NCBI RefSeq assembly: GCF_020400655.1
Contig: NZ_JAINRC010000006.1
Location: 310,001 to 374,000, forward strand
Origin: Streptomyces spinosus
GTDB taxonomy: Bacteria > Actinomycetota > Actinomycetes > Streptomycetales > Streptomycetaceae
DNA length: 64,000 nucleotides
Reading direction: 5' to 3'
Positions 37,301 through 42,698 of the stretch are shown piece by piece (position 1 is the stretch's first letter; every line of letters begins with the position of its first letter). Below the pieces are notes generated by a model. That model saw only the letters and a list, made by a program, of their open reading frames with translations, was not told where the DNA came from and searched no databases. The position numbers and the translations under genes were made by a program.

Positions 37301-40300
37301 TCCCGCACGCCGTCACCGGGCGCCGACGGCTCGCCGGCGCGCTCGGACACGTCTGCGGCACCGTCGCGCCCCGAGCCCCCGACAGCGGGGAAGAACCTGC
37401 CGGTGGCGATCTTGTTGCCGACGAGTTCCGCGCGGCGGACGAGCGGCTGGGAGTACCAGGAACCGGGCAGTTCGCGGTACGCCTCCTCCACCCGCCGGGC
37501 GAGATCCCCGTCGGCTTCCCTGCCGGTCTGCCTGGCCACGAGGGTGGTGAGCTCCGAACGCTCGGCCGGGGAGAGGTGGTCCCACCCCGGGCGCCGGGCG
37601 GGCTCCCGGGCCGGGCCGTGGGTGTCGAGGGCCCGCTGGAGCCGCCTCCGCTGCTCGTCGGTGTGCGTGTCCTTCGCCAGTTCCCGCTCAAGGACCCGCT
37701 CGTAGGGGCTTTTGTCGACCTGAGCGGCCATGACCGTGATCCCGGTGTCCACCGGCGGGGTCCGGGGCGTCACGGTGACCGGCGCGTGGTCGGTCACCAG
37801 GGCGACGACCTGGTTCCTCACCTGCACCGTGTGCGCGTCGATGACGACGATGTCCCGGTCCGGCCCGACGAAGGCGCCGGCCGGCAGACCGGTCCCGGTG
37901 GTCGGCGAGGCGCCCGCTTCGTCGAACCGCCGCTCCGCGGCCTCCGGCGTGGTGGAGAGTTCCACGAACACGGTCGCGTCGACGTCGTCGTGCCGCGGGA
38001 AGTCGTCGGTGCCCGCAGCCACGAAGGTGACCCGCTCGCCCGGGTGTCCGGTCCCCGGCGCCGGCTGCGGGTGCACGCGGTACAGGGGCAGGCCACCGTC
38101 GAGGAACCTGACGACGAGGTCCGCCACGGCCGGGACCGTCTCGCCGTGGTCTATCTGGTCGTCGCTGATGTAGACGGAGCCGCCCCCGTCGGGTGCCGTG
38201 AACCGGTGGAATCCCCGGTGCTGGGTCATTTCCTGCGCCACGCCGTTGATCAGCACCCGGCGCGTACGGGGCACTTCCGGCCCCATGGGCGGGACGGAGG
38301 ACCGGGTCGGCGCCGGGACGGGATGCGGTGACGACGTCGGCCCGGGTGAGTGCGGTGCGGCCGGCCAGTCCGAATCCGAGTCGTCCGAACTATCCGGTTC
38401 CGAGTTTTCCGAACTATCCGGTTCTGGGCTGTCCGAACTATCCGTTTCCGACTCGTACGAGCCGTACGGGTCGTCCGTCGTGTCGGTGTCGTCCCACGGG
38501 GAGCCGGTGAAGAGTTCCGCCCTCGCATCCGCGCCACCGGCGACAGCGGCTTCCGGCGCAGGCTGCCCGGACGCCTGCGGTGCATGCGGTGCCTGCGACC
38601 ACTCCACCGCCTGCGTGGCGGGGTCCCAGCGGCCCGTCAGCCCGGTCCGCCGGTCGAGAACGGAGACGACGGCATGCGCGGGAATCCCGCCGACGAACGC
38701 CACTTCGAGCTCGTCGTCGCGGTATTCGGCGAGCTGGGGAAGCTCGTCCTCGAGCTCCGGTTCCGCGTCGAGCATCCGGTTGATGGACTGCGCCATGTCC
38801 ACACCGGAGACGTCGCCCCGGATCTCGTACTGGTACCGCCGGCCCGTGTACTTCGGCAACTCCCTGTCACGGGTGGTGGAAACGAACTGAGCCCCTTCCG
38901 AAGGCGGCGAAGTCACCCACTGGACGATGTCCACGAGGTTTTCCGGATTACGCGCTCGGAAACCGGTGCGGAAAACGGTGCTCGGGTCTTCGTCCGTGTT
39001 CCGCCACACCGTCCGGCCAGGAGCACTCCAGGAGACGTAGGGATGGTCGATCTCGACGATGTAATCGAGATTCCGGCCGCCGTACGTGACTCCCGTCAGC
39101 ATGTTGACCGTGACGTCCTGGGCGGCGAGACCACGGAGGGGGTGCGTTGTGCCGGCGTCCAGACCGTCCAGCCACTGGGAGATCTTCTCGTGCGACCGGG
39201 GCGGCCCCGGATCCTTCGCGGCCTTCCCGCCCTCCTTCAGGATCGCCCCTTCCTCGGATCCGACGTACGTGTCGCCGGAGTCGGACTCCGAGTCGTAGAG
39301 CGTGTCGGAATCGTCGTCCGGGTCGTAGACCGTGTCTGAGTCCTCGGAGGCGAAGTCGTCGGCGTCCGCGGTGCCCTGGTCGGTGACCGGGATGACCGGG
39401 TCCGCGGACACCATGGTCGTGGCGTCGCCCCGCGCGGCGCCTTGGTGCGCGTCCGTGGGCTCGGAGCCGGAGACGGTCGGCATCGGGATCGCCGCCGCGA
39501 CATCCTCGTCCGGCGTCGTGTCCGCGGACGCGGACGGGGTCTCGGCGGGCGCCGGATCCGGCACGGCGTCCCGGCCGGTGTCCCCCCGCCCCTTCGCCCG
39601 CTCCGCGGCACCGGACGGGACGGCGGAGGAGGTCGAGGTCGAGACCGTGGCGGGCGGCGTGATACCCGGCACGGCGGTGTCCCCGGCCGCGGTGAGGACG
39701 TTCGACGGGACGTCCTCCTGGGTGTCGGGGACCGTGGGGGCGGCGGTGTGCTGCCCGGTGACGTCCTGACCGAGGGTGCCGGCCGTCGTCGCGGGGGTGG
39801 CCGCCCCGGCGGAGACCGTCTTGATGCCCAGGGCGCCGTCACGCTCGCTGTTCCGGCCGTCGTCGGCCCTCGGCCGGTCCTGGCCGCCCTGCGTGGCCGT
39901 GGTGTTCGCGGCGGTCGCGTCGCCGGTCACCTGGGCGCCGCCGCCCTGGACCGTACCGGGGCCCACACCCGCACCGGAAGTCTGCCGTGTGCCGGGAGCC
40001 TGTGCGGTCCCGGGGGTCTGCGCCGCCGCCTGCCCGGTGGCCGTGCCCGGACCGGATGCCGGCGGCGCGGTCTGCCCCGGGACGCTGCCGGCCGCGTCGG
40101 AAGGGTCCTCGCCGGGCGCCGTCAGCGAACCCGGAGCCGTGGCGGACTCGTCTTCGACGGGCCCCGGGGACACGTCGTGCGAGGCGGTCCCGTCGCCGGT
40201 GGCGGAGCCCTGGGACCCCTGGTGCGCCCCGGCTCCGAGCGGGCCGGAGGCCGAGTCCGTGAGGGTGGCACCCGGCGCGGTGGTGGCGCCGGGCGCCAGG

Positions 40301-41826
40301 GCGGTCGGGGCGTCGTCCGGCGCCGTGGTGACGTCGTGGCCGGGGACCGTCGGGGTGCCGTCCGGCACCGTGGTGGCGTCGTGGCCGGGGGCCGTCGGGG
40401 CGTCGGGGCCCGTCTGGAGCGGAGGCCGGGTGCCGGCCCCGCCACCGGCGGATGTCGTGGGGGCGGGCGGCACCTGCGCCTGCCCAGGGCTCTCGACGGG
40501 AATGCCGCCGCCGTACCCGGACGCGGCGGCCGGACCGGCACTCTGGGTGGAACCCGCACCCACCGTGGGGGCGGACACGGCGGGGGTCTGCCCGGTGGTC
40601 GTGACCGGGGGCGGTCCCGCCTCGGTGAGGTCGTGGGGGGCGTACGACACCGGGGCGGGGACGTCCGTACCGGTGGTGGGGACGTGCGTGCCCTGGTCCG
40701 GTCCGTCCACCGCTCCGGTACCGGCAGGGCCGGTGGCCGGTCCGGCCGAGGCCCTGTTGGGGGTGACACCGAGGTCCTTGGGGAAGACGAAGTCGCGGAG
40801 CCCCAACCCCAGCTTCTGCACCCCCGTGAAAATCAGCGCGGTGTTCAGGCTGCTGACGACTGCGCCGTGGAACGTGGAGAAACTGAGCGGCTGCTGGTAG
40901 ACGACGGATTCGGCGAACGTCTCGGCCGCGCCCTCGCCGACCGCGTCGAAGCCCTGGCCGGCGGTGTTCGTGAGGAGATTCCCGCCGCCGGAGTGCGGCC
41001 CGTCGGGCGCCGGGTTCTTCACGCCGTGCTTGACGGTGCTGCCGCCGGGACCGGTGTTCAGCCCGGGCATCTTGTCCTTGTCGGCGAACTTCTTGTCGAA
41101 CCCGGCTCCGATGTCGGCCTTGTCCTTGAAGAGCTTCTTGAACAGGCTCTTCCCACCATGGAACAGGTGGTCGAATATCGAGGTCAGACCACCGGTGACG
41201 CCGCTCAGTACGACGTCCTTCATGTCGATACCGTGCGGCTTGCGGCCAGGGGCCGCCGTGAGAATCAGCGCGAGCCGCGCGGCGAGCGTGGTGAACGCCT
41301 CCTCCAGCGCCTCGCTCAGGGTCGGCAGGAGATGGGTGCGCTTGGCCAGCATCTCCAGGATCACCAGGATCCGGGCACGTGTCCGCAGTTTCGCTTCCAC
41401 GGCCTCGCCCGACGTGGCGCCGCCGGTGAAGAACGACATCACGGCCAGGAACAGCAGTTCCGCCGCCAGGATCGCCAGTTCGAGCAAGATGTTGATCTTG
41501 GACTCGGCGATGCTGATGGAGGTCTTCACCCGGCCGTCGGAGATGTCGTCCAGCTGCTTGGCGAGCTCGGTGATGTGGTTCGTACCGCCGTCGTCGGTCA
41601 GCACGTCGACCGCACGGACGTAGTCCTTGGCGACCTGGGGCGGCAGCACCTGGCCGGCGGATCCGATCGACTCGCCGACCAGATCCGCCAGTCTGCGCAG
41701 TTTGTTGGAGAACGACGCGAAGGCTTCGTGGCTCACATAGGCGAGGTCCTCGTTGGCCTGTGGCATGCGTTCGCCCATGAGGGCGAAGAACAGGTCGTTG
41801 AGCCATGCCGGAACCACGATCGCCAT
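28303..41826 (-). CDS. Giant multidomain T7SS effector with five apparent toxin domains (4507 aa)
   Basis: A single uninterrupted frame of 4507 codons, one of the longest non-PKS/NRPS genes expected in such a genome. The N-terminus (1-~360; MAIVVPAWLNDLFFALMGER, then a hydrophobic helix ~109-132) resembles the WXG100-like secretion domain of CpnT-type actinobacterial toxins. After a Pro/Thr/Ala linker (~361-880) come a mono-ADP-ribosyltransferase (R942, S983-T-T, E1039-L-E1041), a TcdA/TcdB-type glycosyltransferase (D1896-G-D1898), a Cys2631/His2648 deamidase-like domain, a zincin (H3744-E-A-G-H3748) and a second TcdA/TcdB-type glycosyltransferase (D4190-G-D4192). Connector modules recur between them. 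There is no Sec signal, and it is the last gene of the esx-led series, 6 nt after a WxG protein gene, so export through the T7SS is likely. SD GGGAGG lies 12 nt before the ATG. Domain calls rest on motifs only. No cysteine-protease autoprocessing domain and no immunity gene were found. Confidence 0.9.
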   Translation of the reverse strand: MAIVVPAWLNDLFFALMGERMPQANEDLAYVSHEAFASFSNKLRRLADLVGESIGSAGQVLPPQVAKDYVRAVDVLTDDGGTNHITELAKQLDDISDGRVKTSISIAESKINILLELAILAAELLFLAVMSFFTGGATSGEAVEAKLRTRARILVILEMLAKRTHLLPTLSEALEEAFTTLAARLALILTAAPGRKPHGIDMKDVVLSGVTGGLTSIFDHLFHGGKSLFKKLFKDKADIGAGFDKKFADKDKMPGLNTGPGGSTVKHGVKNPAPDGPHSGGGNLLTNTAGQGFDAVGEGAAETFAESVVYQQPLSFSTFHGAVVSSLNTALIFTGVQKLGLGLRDFVFPKDLGVTPNRASAGPATGPAGTGAVDGPDQGTHVPTTGTDVPAPVSYAPHDLTEAGPPPVTTTGQTPAVSAPTVGAGSTQSAGPAAASGYGGGIPVESPGQAQVPPAPTTSAGGGAGTRPPLQTGPDAPTAPGHDATTVPDGTPTVPGHDVTTAPDDAPTALAPGATTAPGATLTDSASGPLGAGAHQGSQGSATGDGTASHDVSPGPVEDESATAPGSLTAPGEDPSDAAGSVPGQTAPPASGPGTATGQAAAQTPGTAQAPGTRQTSGAGVGPGTVQGGGAQVTGDATAANTTATQGGQDRPRADDGRNSERDGALGIKTVSAGAATPATTAGTLGQDVTGQHTAAPTVPDTQEDVPSNVLTAAGDTAVPGITPPATVSTSTSSAVPSGAAERAKGRGDTGRDAVPDPAPAETPSASADTTPDEDVAAAIPMPTVSGSEPTDAHQGAARGDATTMVSADPVIPVTDQGTADADDFASEDSDTVYDPDDDSDTLYDSESDSGDTYVGSEEGAILKEGGKAAKDPGPPRSHEKISQWLDGLDAGTTHPLRGLAAQDVTVNMLTGVTYGGRNLDYIVEIDHPYVSWSAPGRTVWRNTDEDPSTVFRTGFRARNPENLVDIVQWVTSPPSEGAQFVSTTRDRELPKYTGRRYQYEIRGDVSGVDMAQSINRMLDAEPELEDELPQLAEYRDDELEVAFVGGIPAHAVVSVLDRRTGLTGRWDPATQAVEWSQAPHAPQASGQPAPEAAVAGGADARAELFTGSPWDDTDTTDDPYGSYESETDSSDSPEPDSSENSEPDSSDDSDSDWPAAPHSPGPTSSPHPVPAPTRSSVPPMGPEVPRTRRVLINGVAQEMTQHRGFHRFTAPDGGGSVYISDDQIDHGETVPAVADLVVRFLDGGLPLYRVHPQPAPGTGHPGERVTFVAAGTDDFPRHDDVDATVFVELSTTPEAAERRFDEAGASPTTGTGLPAGAFVGPDRDIVVIDAHTVQVRNQVVALVTDHAPVTVTPRTPPVDTGITVMAAQVDKSPYERVLERELAKDTHTDEQRRRLQRALDTHGPAREPARRPGWDHLSPAERSELTTLVARQTGREADGDLARRVEEAYRELPGSWYSQPLVRRAELVGNKIATGRFFPAVGGSGRDGAADVSERAGEPSAPGDGVRDQPVAGPSGTQPVGLAPQSAAPDTVATTWIGPVDGDPVPRATSPEPEEAGLQPTRVRNLRPKLTVDASGASRNAGRSPLSPTSPRQVIISPVSARTPVGLRWSPTTPLTAVPDPARTPTDATTSPSRADAEATRRVTAAEVIRLMQEMASQAGPSGHHTGHLGPDLFGLRRPAPAPEFLVNPETGRPYDHRGLDADQAVYFLNAMDMKYRWDATEFDPAGWTDVGQFSHSHHRDTLAWTPSPNAPRLPSLDVRTPAVVHAIWFGGPPRPDGPSAGFWERFGTAAHRFRDQAVFVLWTDVARADIEYVSRFTQAPSDPEAARVWALYQWAEANGVKLVNVQEVFNESAPMGLHDEFMTEMLKGVGPGWAAASDIARLEILDRFGGFYTDGDNEIGDLGAFEQVTNSREGYAVGATSKLFSNSALAVTMGHPFPGMAKELLRANYTKTQPELLAALGRVPKDGFTRFPMRPRRHSVMRRTGPDGYWSLLPALGLANLNEMPRLGGLSIRSDSSWSPENAPPAAAAPQRPYTAQETAYFTAVVVQSMVRSLLNRNGDLHLTQIESALDRHDDPDLVWESALGFLASRDDLRSLVKGVTRTTYVDETTTRRVQLPTAAEALLLPPQDAHAAAPVGDADGWWLGERSEPVRMAPAAVEHPGDRGRESPSGPAESVTVGEITTPYDAWEAFAARDPGAAQSLLHRVARDIPEEWGESHDAIRRAYGRLTPEQRRTTSVGQAALLTNMLLAGEARTGLLDAGARPRATTLETGPGPREDQDATPAGRSASGGSRQPAAGSADATSSAPRTRRRVRMAPPPLDLSAPSRRGSRAPIGSRTSATLRTPRTPGTTDPARTPGTAGRPRDPQPARSPGTSRTTSTPGTSGTTASGSSRPAATPRTARTPRRPDAPASARTPAPASSRTPRHTDTPARSARTPGNGRPPRTPAPLRTPRTPTSGGLGRHPRTPVSPGHVRTSTVRAMRRDPEAFLKNNVVSLDMAAGLRSYAPRLSSEQATKVVAALNDTSLRRHWFVLVEVDRDTTGKPVFMLAPAVEKYAQQYPDTEPFNEIPPGRLPVRRDDAAYLEAGFIPYLTGSTSNLDTAIGHAEVVRDPSDTEFSPDFVVTPTMNGCALAITAGSVGGRFTAWHFQSPSALSNVANAERFRRTKRPTDWYGDGEYYDVAASGSTGGAAPMFETTNMLWRGPDGWRVLSQESRTGHMNRSVTWHRFQQRPIRLTEGGELRQIAAIYQGMARAEAFEDNAIAQRYRNILLSKPQRGEEEKYRRIETVYNLIRAHVRHEIEQIGDARDFESLQRLAANFRLERAAYMPGFVHALPELRDDVPLPLFNKAERNRLTGRVQNVRALVQAFMDNSYRNWISRLESEAGDHARRPTWDRLTTADRQELIRLVSRGIDREADPDLARRVEDAYRELPDSWYSQPLTRRADLIGNKITSGAFFPGTGGSAPQGSDGPGPAGEPSAPAAERPEALSSDTGTTPDETPGTPSPARPTGPGPSRGGLTEELTRRLAASPLLDTPVTRQDLAGLAHDPALDLTWQLAPDARVPVRDAGLSPVDQARLLLTRPDLDPDLAADLRPVLTPDAPAGTTPASPGGTDADPVAADEDAEASTVQTDGARVPPEPAAAAPGARRPWPLQLEEDADGYVPNLAKRPADFPASRAEAWQRYLASYGQVAELRAAERQGGTASHGVPAPDSDGRTGGPDTHGAARLRLGRDEEALRAWGHPDPEGLLLRYRAQPAESAPVGTDPLAPAPEEEPLPPTPVDAPLPAASEEKPLPPVHEEKPLPAPPQTQAVDPQAQGAAEAPGRPTGETRHTPGITVMSASVEGDPDRKLLAEEPGTTTLSDEQRSRLQGVLDSHGGTPPAAVGGPAMRLRGGASDDASAADSGSDVIDDWTTVSDSGVFVRRSPALAEIDRTLEHWKSGSRTVPRRFDDNERDIQAVLSAIGTWRAAKHGRPSRREAAVDMLERRLRDELDDIAGRREAMRPQLELRRRYDRISPGLSRWAERQPTGRDIDPDLPLHRLLTEERDRHGQLTEHAVSIGDDMARGDFDDVLSRKLRSGVTVEALGDDQVAALLASSGRGPDGRTPYPEIESYLARRDTGRRSDHGSPLTEWARETIAVGETQVTLHHDPTDALWERRRDQVLDSVHRLASRGLLAPGLEYFLPKYGRDITVSPSGGISVNSKGSVAQFFAPNRVVVSPHAMALASAEKADGYVDGSPEGVLDHEAGHAAHRASNPFAFHDLTAASFVDEAAETAHEVSEYAGQNPREFVAEVFTGLVRGKVYSPQVLDLYAGLGSPAVPRAGESSGGVRPYAYPVRPEGTWESTTRRVLREALLDAVVDGKAGTPYMAGLLKALDVSRAQGPAAGTGPDGEGAFADRHPFVGMALTQDRTTDAVDRRLVTAHSNEARGGRAGRVPAAPDGGREQAGPDMARILRELRAELRPGRRDALGGDPFGVRQPKPAPQFMRPGGRPYDFSELHADQRRAFFARVDLKRRTAPTADELAVRGLPRDPDSVVSGAYAARSSGIGRKRQKVAKLLHSIWYGPLFDDGPNGARTDFRSNIAEAARRNPRWLVVHWTDVTRAEIDAVRDAFDPRTATERQRQVKDMLEWADGIENLALVNEDEIYNADTPMTLQSEVLTERARGGKSLASASDMSRVEHLHRFGGVYSDGDNRIFDLSQVARETAQRPDGFALLRADLPRDAKDAAGRDSRPMNNAAMVSTAASAATQHYLRLLAENYRTSLAELLRRGAQGLRRLGDDVIGQEATPYAAVHKPSREVTHRTGPNTHTFTRLAAALGHTDPGDAGTGDRFLLGSIPPDAIKVESRGSWNVGFTDGAQSVTHERLSTAVRAVVVGLHAELHNRPGGLLLKTIDDTVRSLGLPETLRVPVWDAALTLFQESLGPGTEQVRWIASGREVNPPQEAVSRALGLFPHAVYVHSDSGGTQGNAAASSGGQGEVAAAGSAPGTSTRPLPSSGPQSGRTDAGAR
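28717..29679 (-). other. Toxin domain 6: TcdA/TcdB-like glycosyltransferase, copy 2
   Basis: Residues ~4050-4370. KLLHSIWYGPLFDDG opens it, and ASDMSRVEHLHRFGGVYSDG plus D4192 form the catalytic core with D4190-G-D4192. It is clearly diverged from copy 1, so the two may have different targets. Confidence 0.85.
30375..30870 (-). other. Toxin domain 5: zincin metalloprotease (lethal-factor-like)
   Basis: Residues ~3652-3817. GVLDHEAGHAAHRASN supplies H3744-E-x-x-H3748. About 45 residues on, NPREFVAEVFTGLVRGKVYS supplies a Glu in the position of the third zinc ligand of gluzincins. The arrangement resembles anthrax lethal factor/Pro-Pro endopeptidase (M34) proteases. Confidence 0.7.
33547..34359 (-). 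other. Toxin domain 4: Cys/His deamidase-like domain (tentative)
   Basis: Residues ~2490-2760. PTMNGCALAITAGSV holds C2631, and FTAWHFQSPSALSN holds H2648, 17 residues later. This resembles the Cys-His arrangement of the CNF1/BLF1/CheD glutamine-deamidase fold. The surrounding sequence was not recognised; other papain-like folds remain possible. Confidence 0.45.
35497..36564 (-). other. Toxin domain 3: TcdA/TcdB-like glycosyltransferase, copy 1
   Basis: Residues ~1755-2110. It opens VVHAIWFGGPPRP and carries the GT44 core ASDIARLEILDRFGGFYTDG followed by D1898, so the metal/UDP-binding D-x-D is D1896-G-D1898. Clostridial members glucosylate host Rho/Ras GTPases; substrate and sugar here are unknown. 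Confidence 0.85.
38632..39114 (-). other. Toxin domain 2: mono-ADP-ribosyltransferase (R-S-E class)
   Basis: Residues ~905-1065. TVWRNTDEDPSTVFRTGFRA gives the NAD-binding Arg (R942), QFVSTTRD the STT motif (S983), and RDDELEVAFVGGIPAHAVVS the catalytic E-x-E (E1039, E1041) followed by the GGIP strand typical of pertussis-, pierisin- and scabin-like enzymes. All key residues are present. The target (protein or DNA) cannot be told. Confidence 0.8.
40747..41826 (-). other. Toxin domain 1: WXG100-like/CpnT-type N-terminal secretion region
   Basis: Residues ~1-360. The opening AIVVPAWLND and PQANED pattern is that of actinobacterial toxins with a WXG100-like leader. A long hydrophobic helix (~109-132) and further helices to ~190 could contact membrane or the secretion channel. 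A Lys/Phe-rich SLFKKLFKDK stretch follows at ~227-236. Confidence 0.65.
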
Positions 41827-41832
41827 GACGGT

Positions 41833-42168
41833 TCAGTGCCTCCCGGACCTGGAAGCCTGGTCGTCGATGGCCTCGATGGCGTCGTTCTGGGCGCCCTGGA
41901 TGATGTCACCGTTCAGGTTCAGCACCCGGGTCATGCCGCCGATGGCCTCCATCAGCGCCGTCCCCGCCTCCACGGTCCCCTTGCGCTCCTTCGCGTCCTG
42001 GGGGCGGAGCTGCTCGGCCATGGAGTCGTCGACGCCCGGCCAGTCCGCGCACCGGCGGGCCGCCGCCTCGAAATCCGCCACCGCGTGGCCCGTGATCTCG
42101 GCGATTTCGTCCATGATGCCGGCCCACGTGTGGATGGCCGTCGCGTTCGCGGAGAAGACGTCTCCCAC
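41833..42168 (-). CDS. WXG100-like small protein, probable secretion partner of the giant toxin
   Basis: The 111-residue, mostly helical protein has a W-P-G turn at W43 (RRCADWPGVDDSMAEQL) between two helices, the hairpin layout of WXG100 proteins. Its stop is 6 nt before the toxin ATG and its start is 5 nt after the YbaB-like gene, so it is tightly coupled to both. By analogy with Esx and LXG-chaperone pairs it may dimerise with the toxin N-terminus and target it to EccC; this is inferred. Confidence 0.75.
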   Translation of the reverse strand: MGDVFSANATAIHTWAGIMDEIAEITGHAVADFEAAARRCADWPGVDDSMAEQLRPQDAKERKGTVEAGTALMEAIGGMTRVLNLNGDIIQGAQNDAIEAIDDQASRSGRH

Positions 42169-42173
42169 GGTTC

Positions 42174-42698
42174 CTACTCCTCCCCGTCCTCATGGATCTC
42201 GTCCCGCAACGCCCCGCGCCCGTTCCGCGAGGACGACGTCTGCGGCTCCTCCAGGACGCCGGACCCGAAGATGTCGGCCCAGTCGATGTCGAAGCCCTCC
42301 ATGCGCGGCATGCCCGGACGTGGTTCGGTGAAGGGCCGCATCGTCCGCATCACGTGCCGCGACATCGCGTCACGGGCCTGTGTCGCGGCGTCCAGCACGG
42401 ACGCGGCGAGCTCGGTCGGGCTCATGGTGCGGTACTTGTTGTCGAGGAACCTCAGGCCGAGCAGTTGCCCTTGGGAACCCACCGTGGCCTCCACGGTCCG
42501 GTCGCGGGACCGGGCCGCGTAGGTGGCGTCGCGCAGTTCCGCCTTGGCCCTGGTCAAGCCGGTGGTGACGGCGTCCAGTTCGGCCAGCGTCTCGGCGAGG
42601 CGCTCACTGAGGCTCGCGGTGAAGGGATTCGCCGCCACGGTCGCGTCGGGCGCGTCCCCCCGGGCACCCGTCGTGCCGTTTCCGTCCATCCCGCTCAT
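42174..42698 (-). CDS. YbaB/EbfC-like protein of the T7SS operon
   Basis: The 174-residue protein has a helix-strand core resembling YbaB/EbfC nucleoid-associated proteins: ASLSERLAETLAELDAVTTG, then RTVEATVGSQGQLLGLRFLD and LAASVLDAATQARDAMSRHV. Such genes occur beside Streptomyces T7SS effectors, where they may act as chaperones or adaptors rather than DNA binders. ATG at 42698 overlaps the TGA of the upstream 882-aa gene by 4 nt. The acidic C-terminal ~45 residues are extra to the YbaB core. Confidence 0.75.
   Translation of the reverse strand: MSGMDGNGTTGARGDAPDATVAANPFTASLSERLAETLAELDAVTTGLTRAKAELRDATYAARSRDRTVEATVGSQGQLLGLRFLDNKYRTMSPTELAASVLDAATQARDAMSRHVMRTMRPFTEPRPGMPRMEGFDIDWADIFGSGVLEEPQTSSSRNGRGALRDEIHEDGEE

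Larger units (their letters stand above)
32945..37605 (-). repeat. Duplicated connector modules between toxin domains
   Basis: A ~70-residue module recurs at 37380-37605 and 32945-33163, sharing RRVE(E/D)AYRELP(G/D)SWYSQP and GNKI; a more diverged copy lies at ~35060-35265 (AIRRAYGRLTPEQRR...GQAALLTNML). A GITVM-(A/S)A leader recurs at ~37620-37750 and ~31700-31830. Each glycosyltransferase is preceded by D-x-FG-x-R-x-P-x-PAP-x-F and GRPYD (~36690-36830 and ~29815-29925). Confidence 0.75.

Noticed and set aside
28303..41826. Polyketide or non-ribosomal peptide synthase, suggested by gene size
   Set aside because: No ketosynthase, carrier, adenylation or condensation motifs; toxin-type motifs are present instead.
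28303..41826. TcdA/TcdB-style cysteine-protease autoprocessing domain
   Set aside because: No matching His/Cys dyad and InsP6-binding basic region was found between the glycosyltransferase and the following domains.
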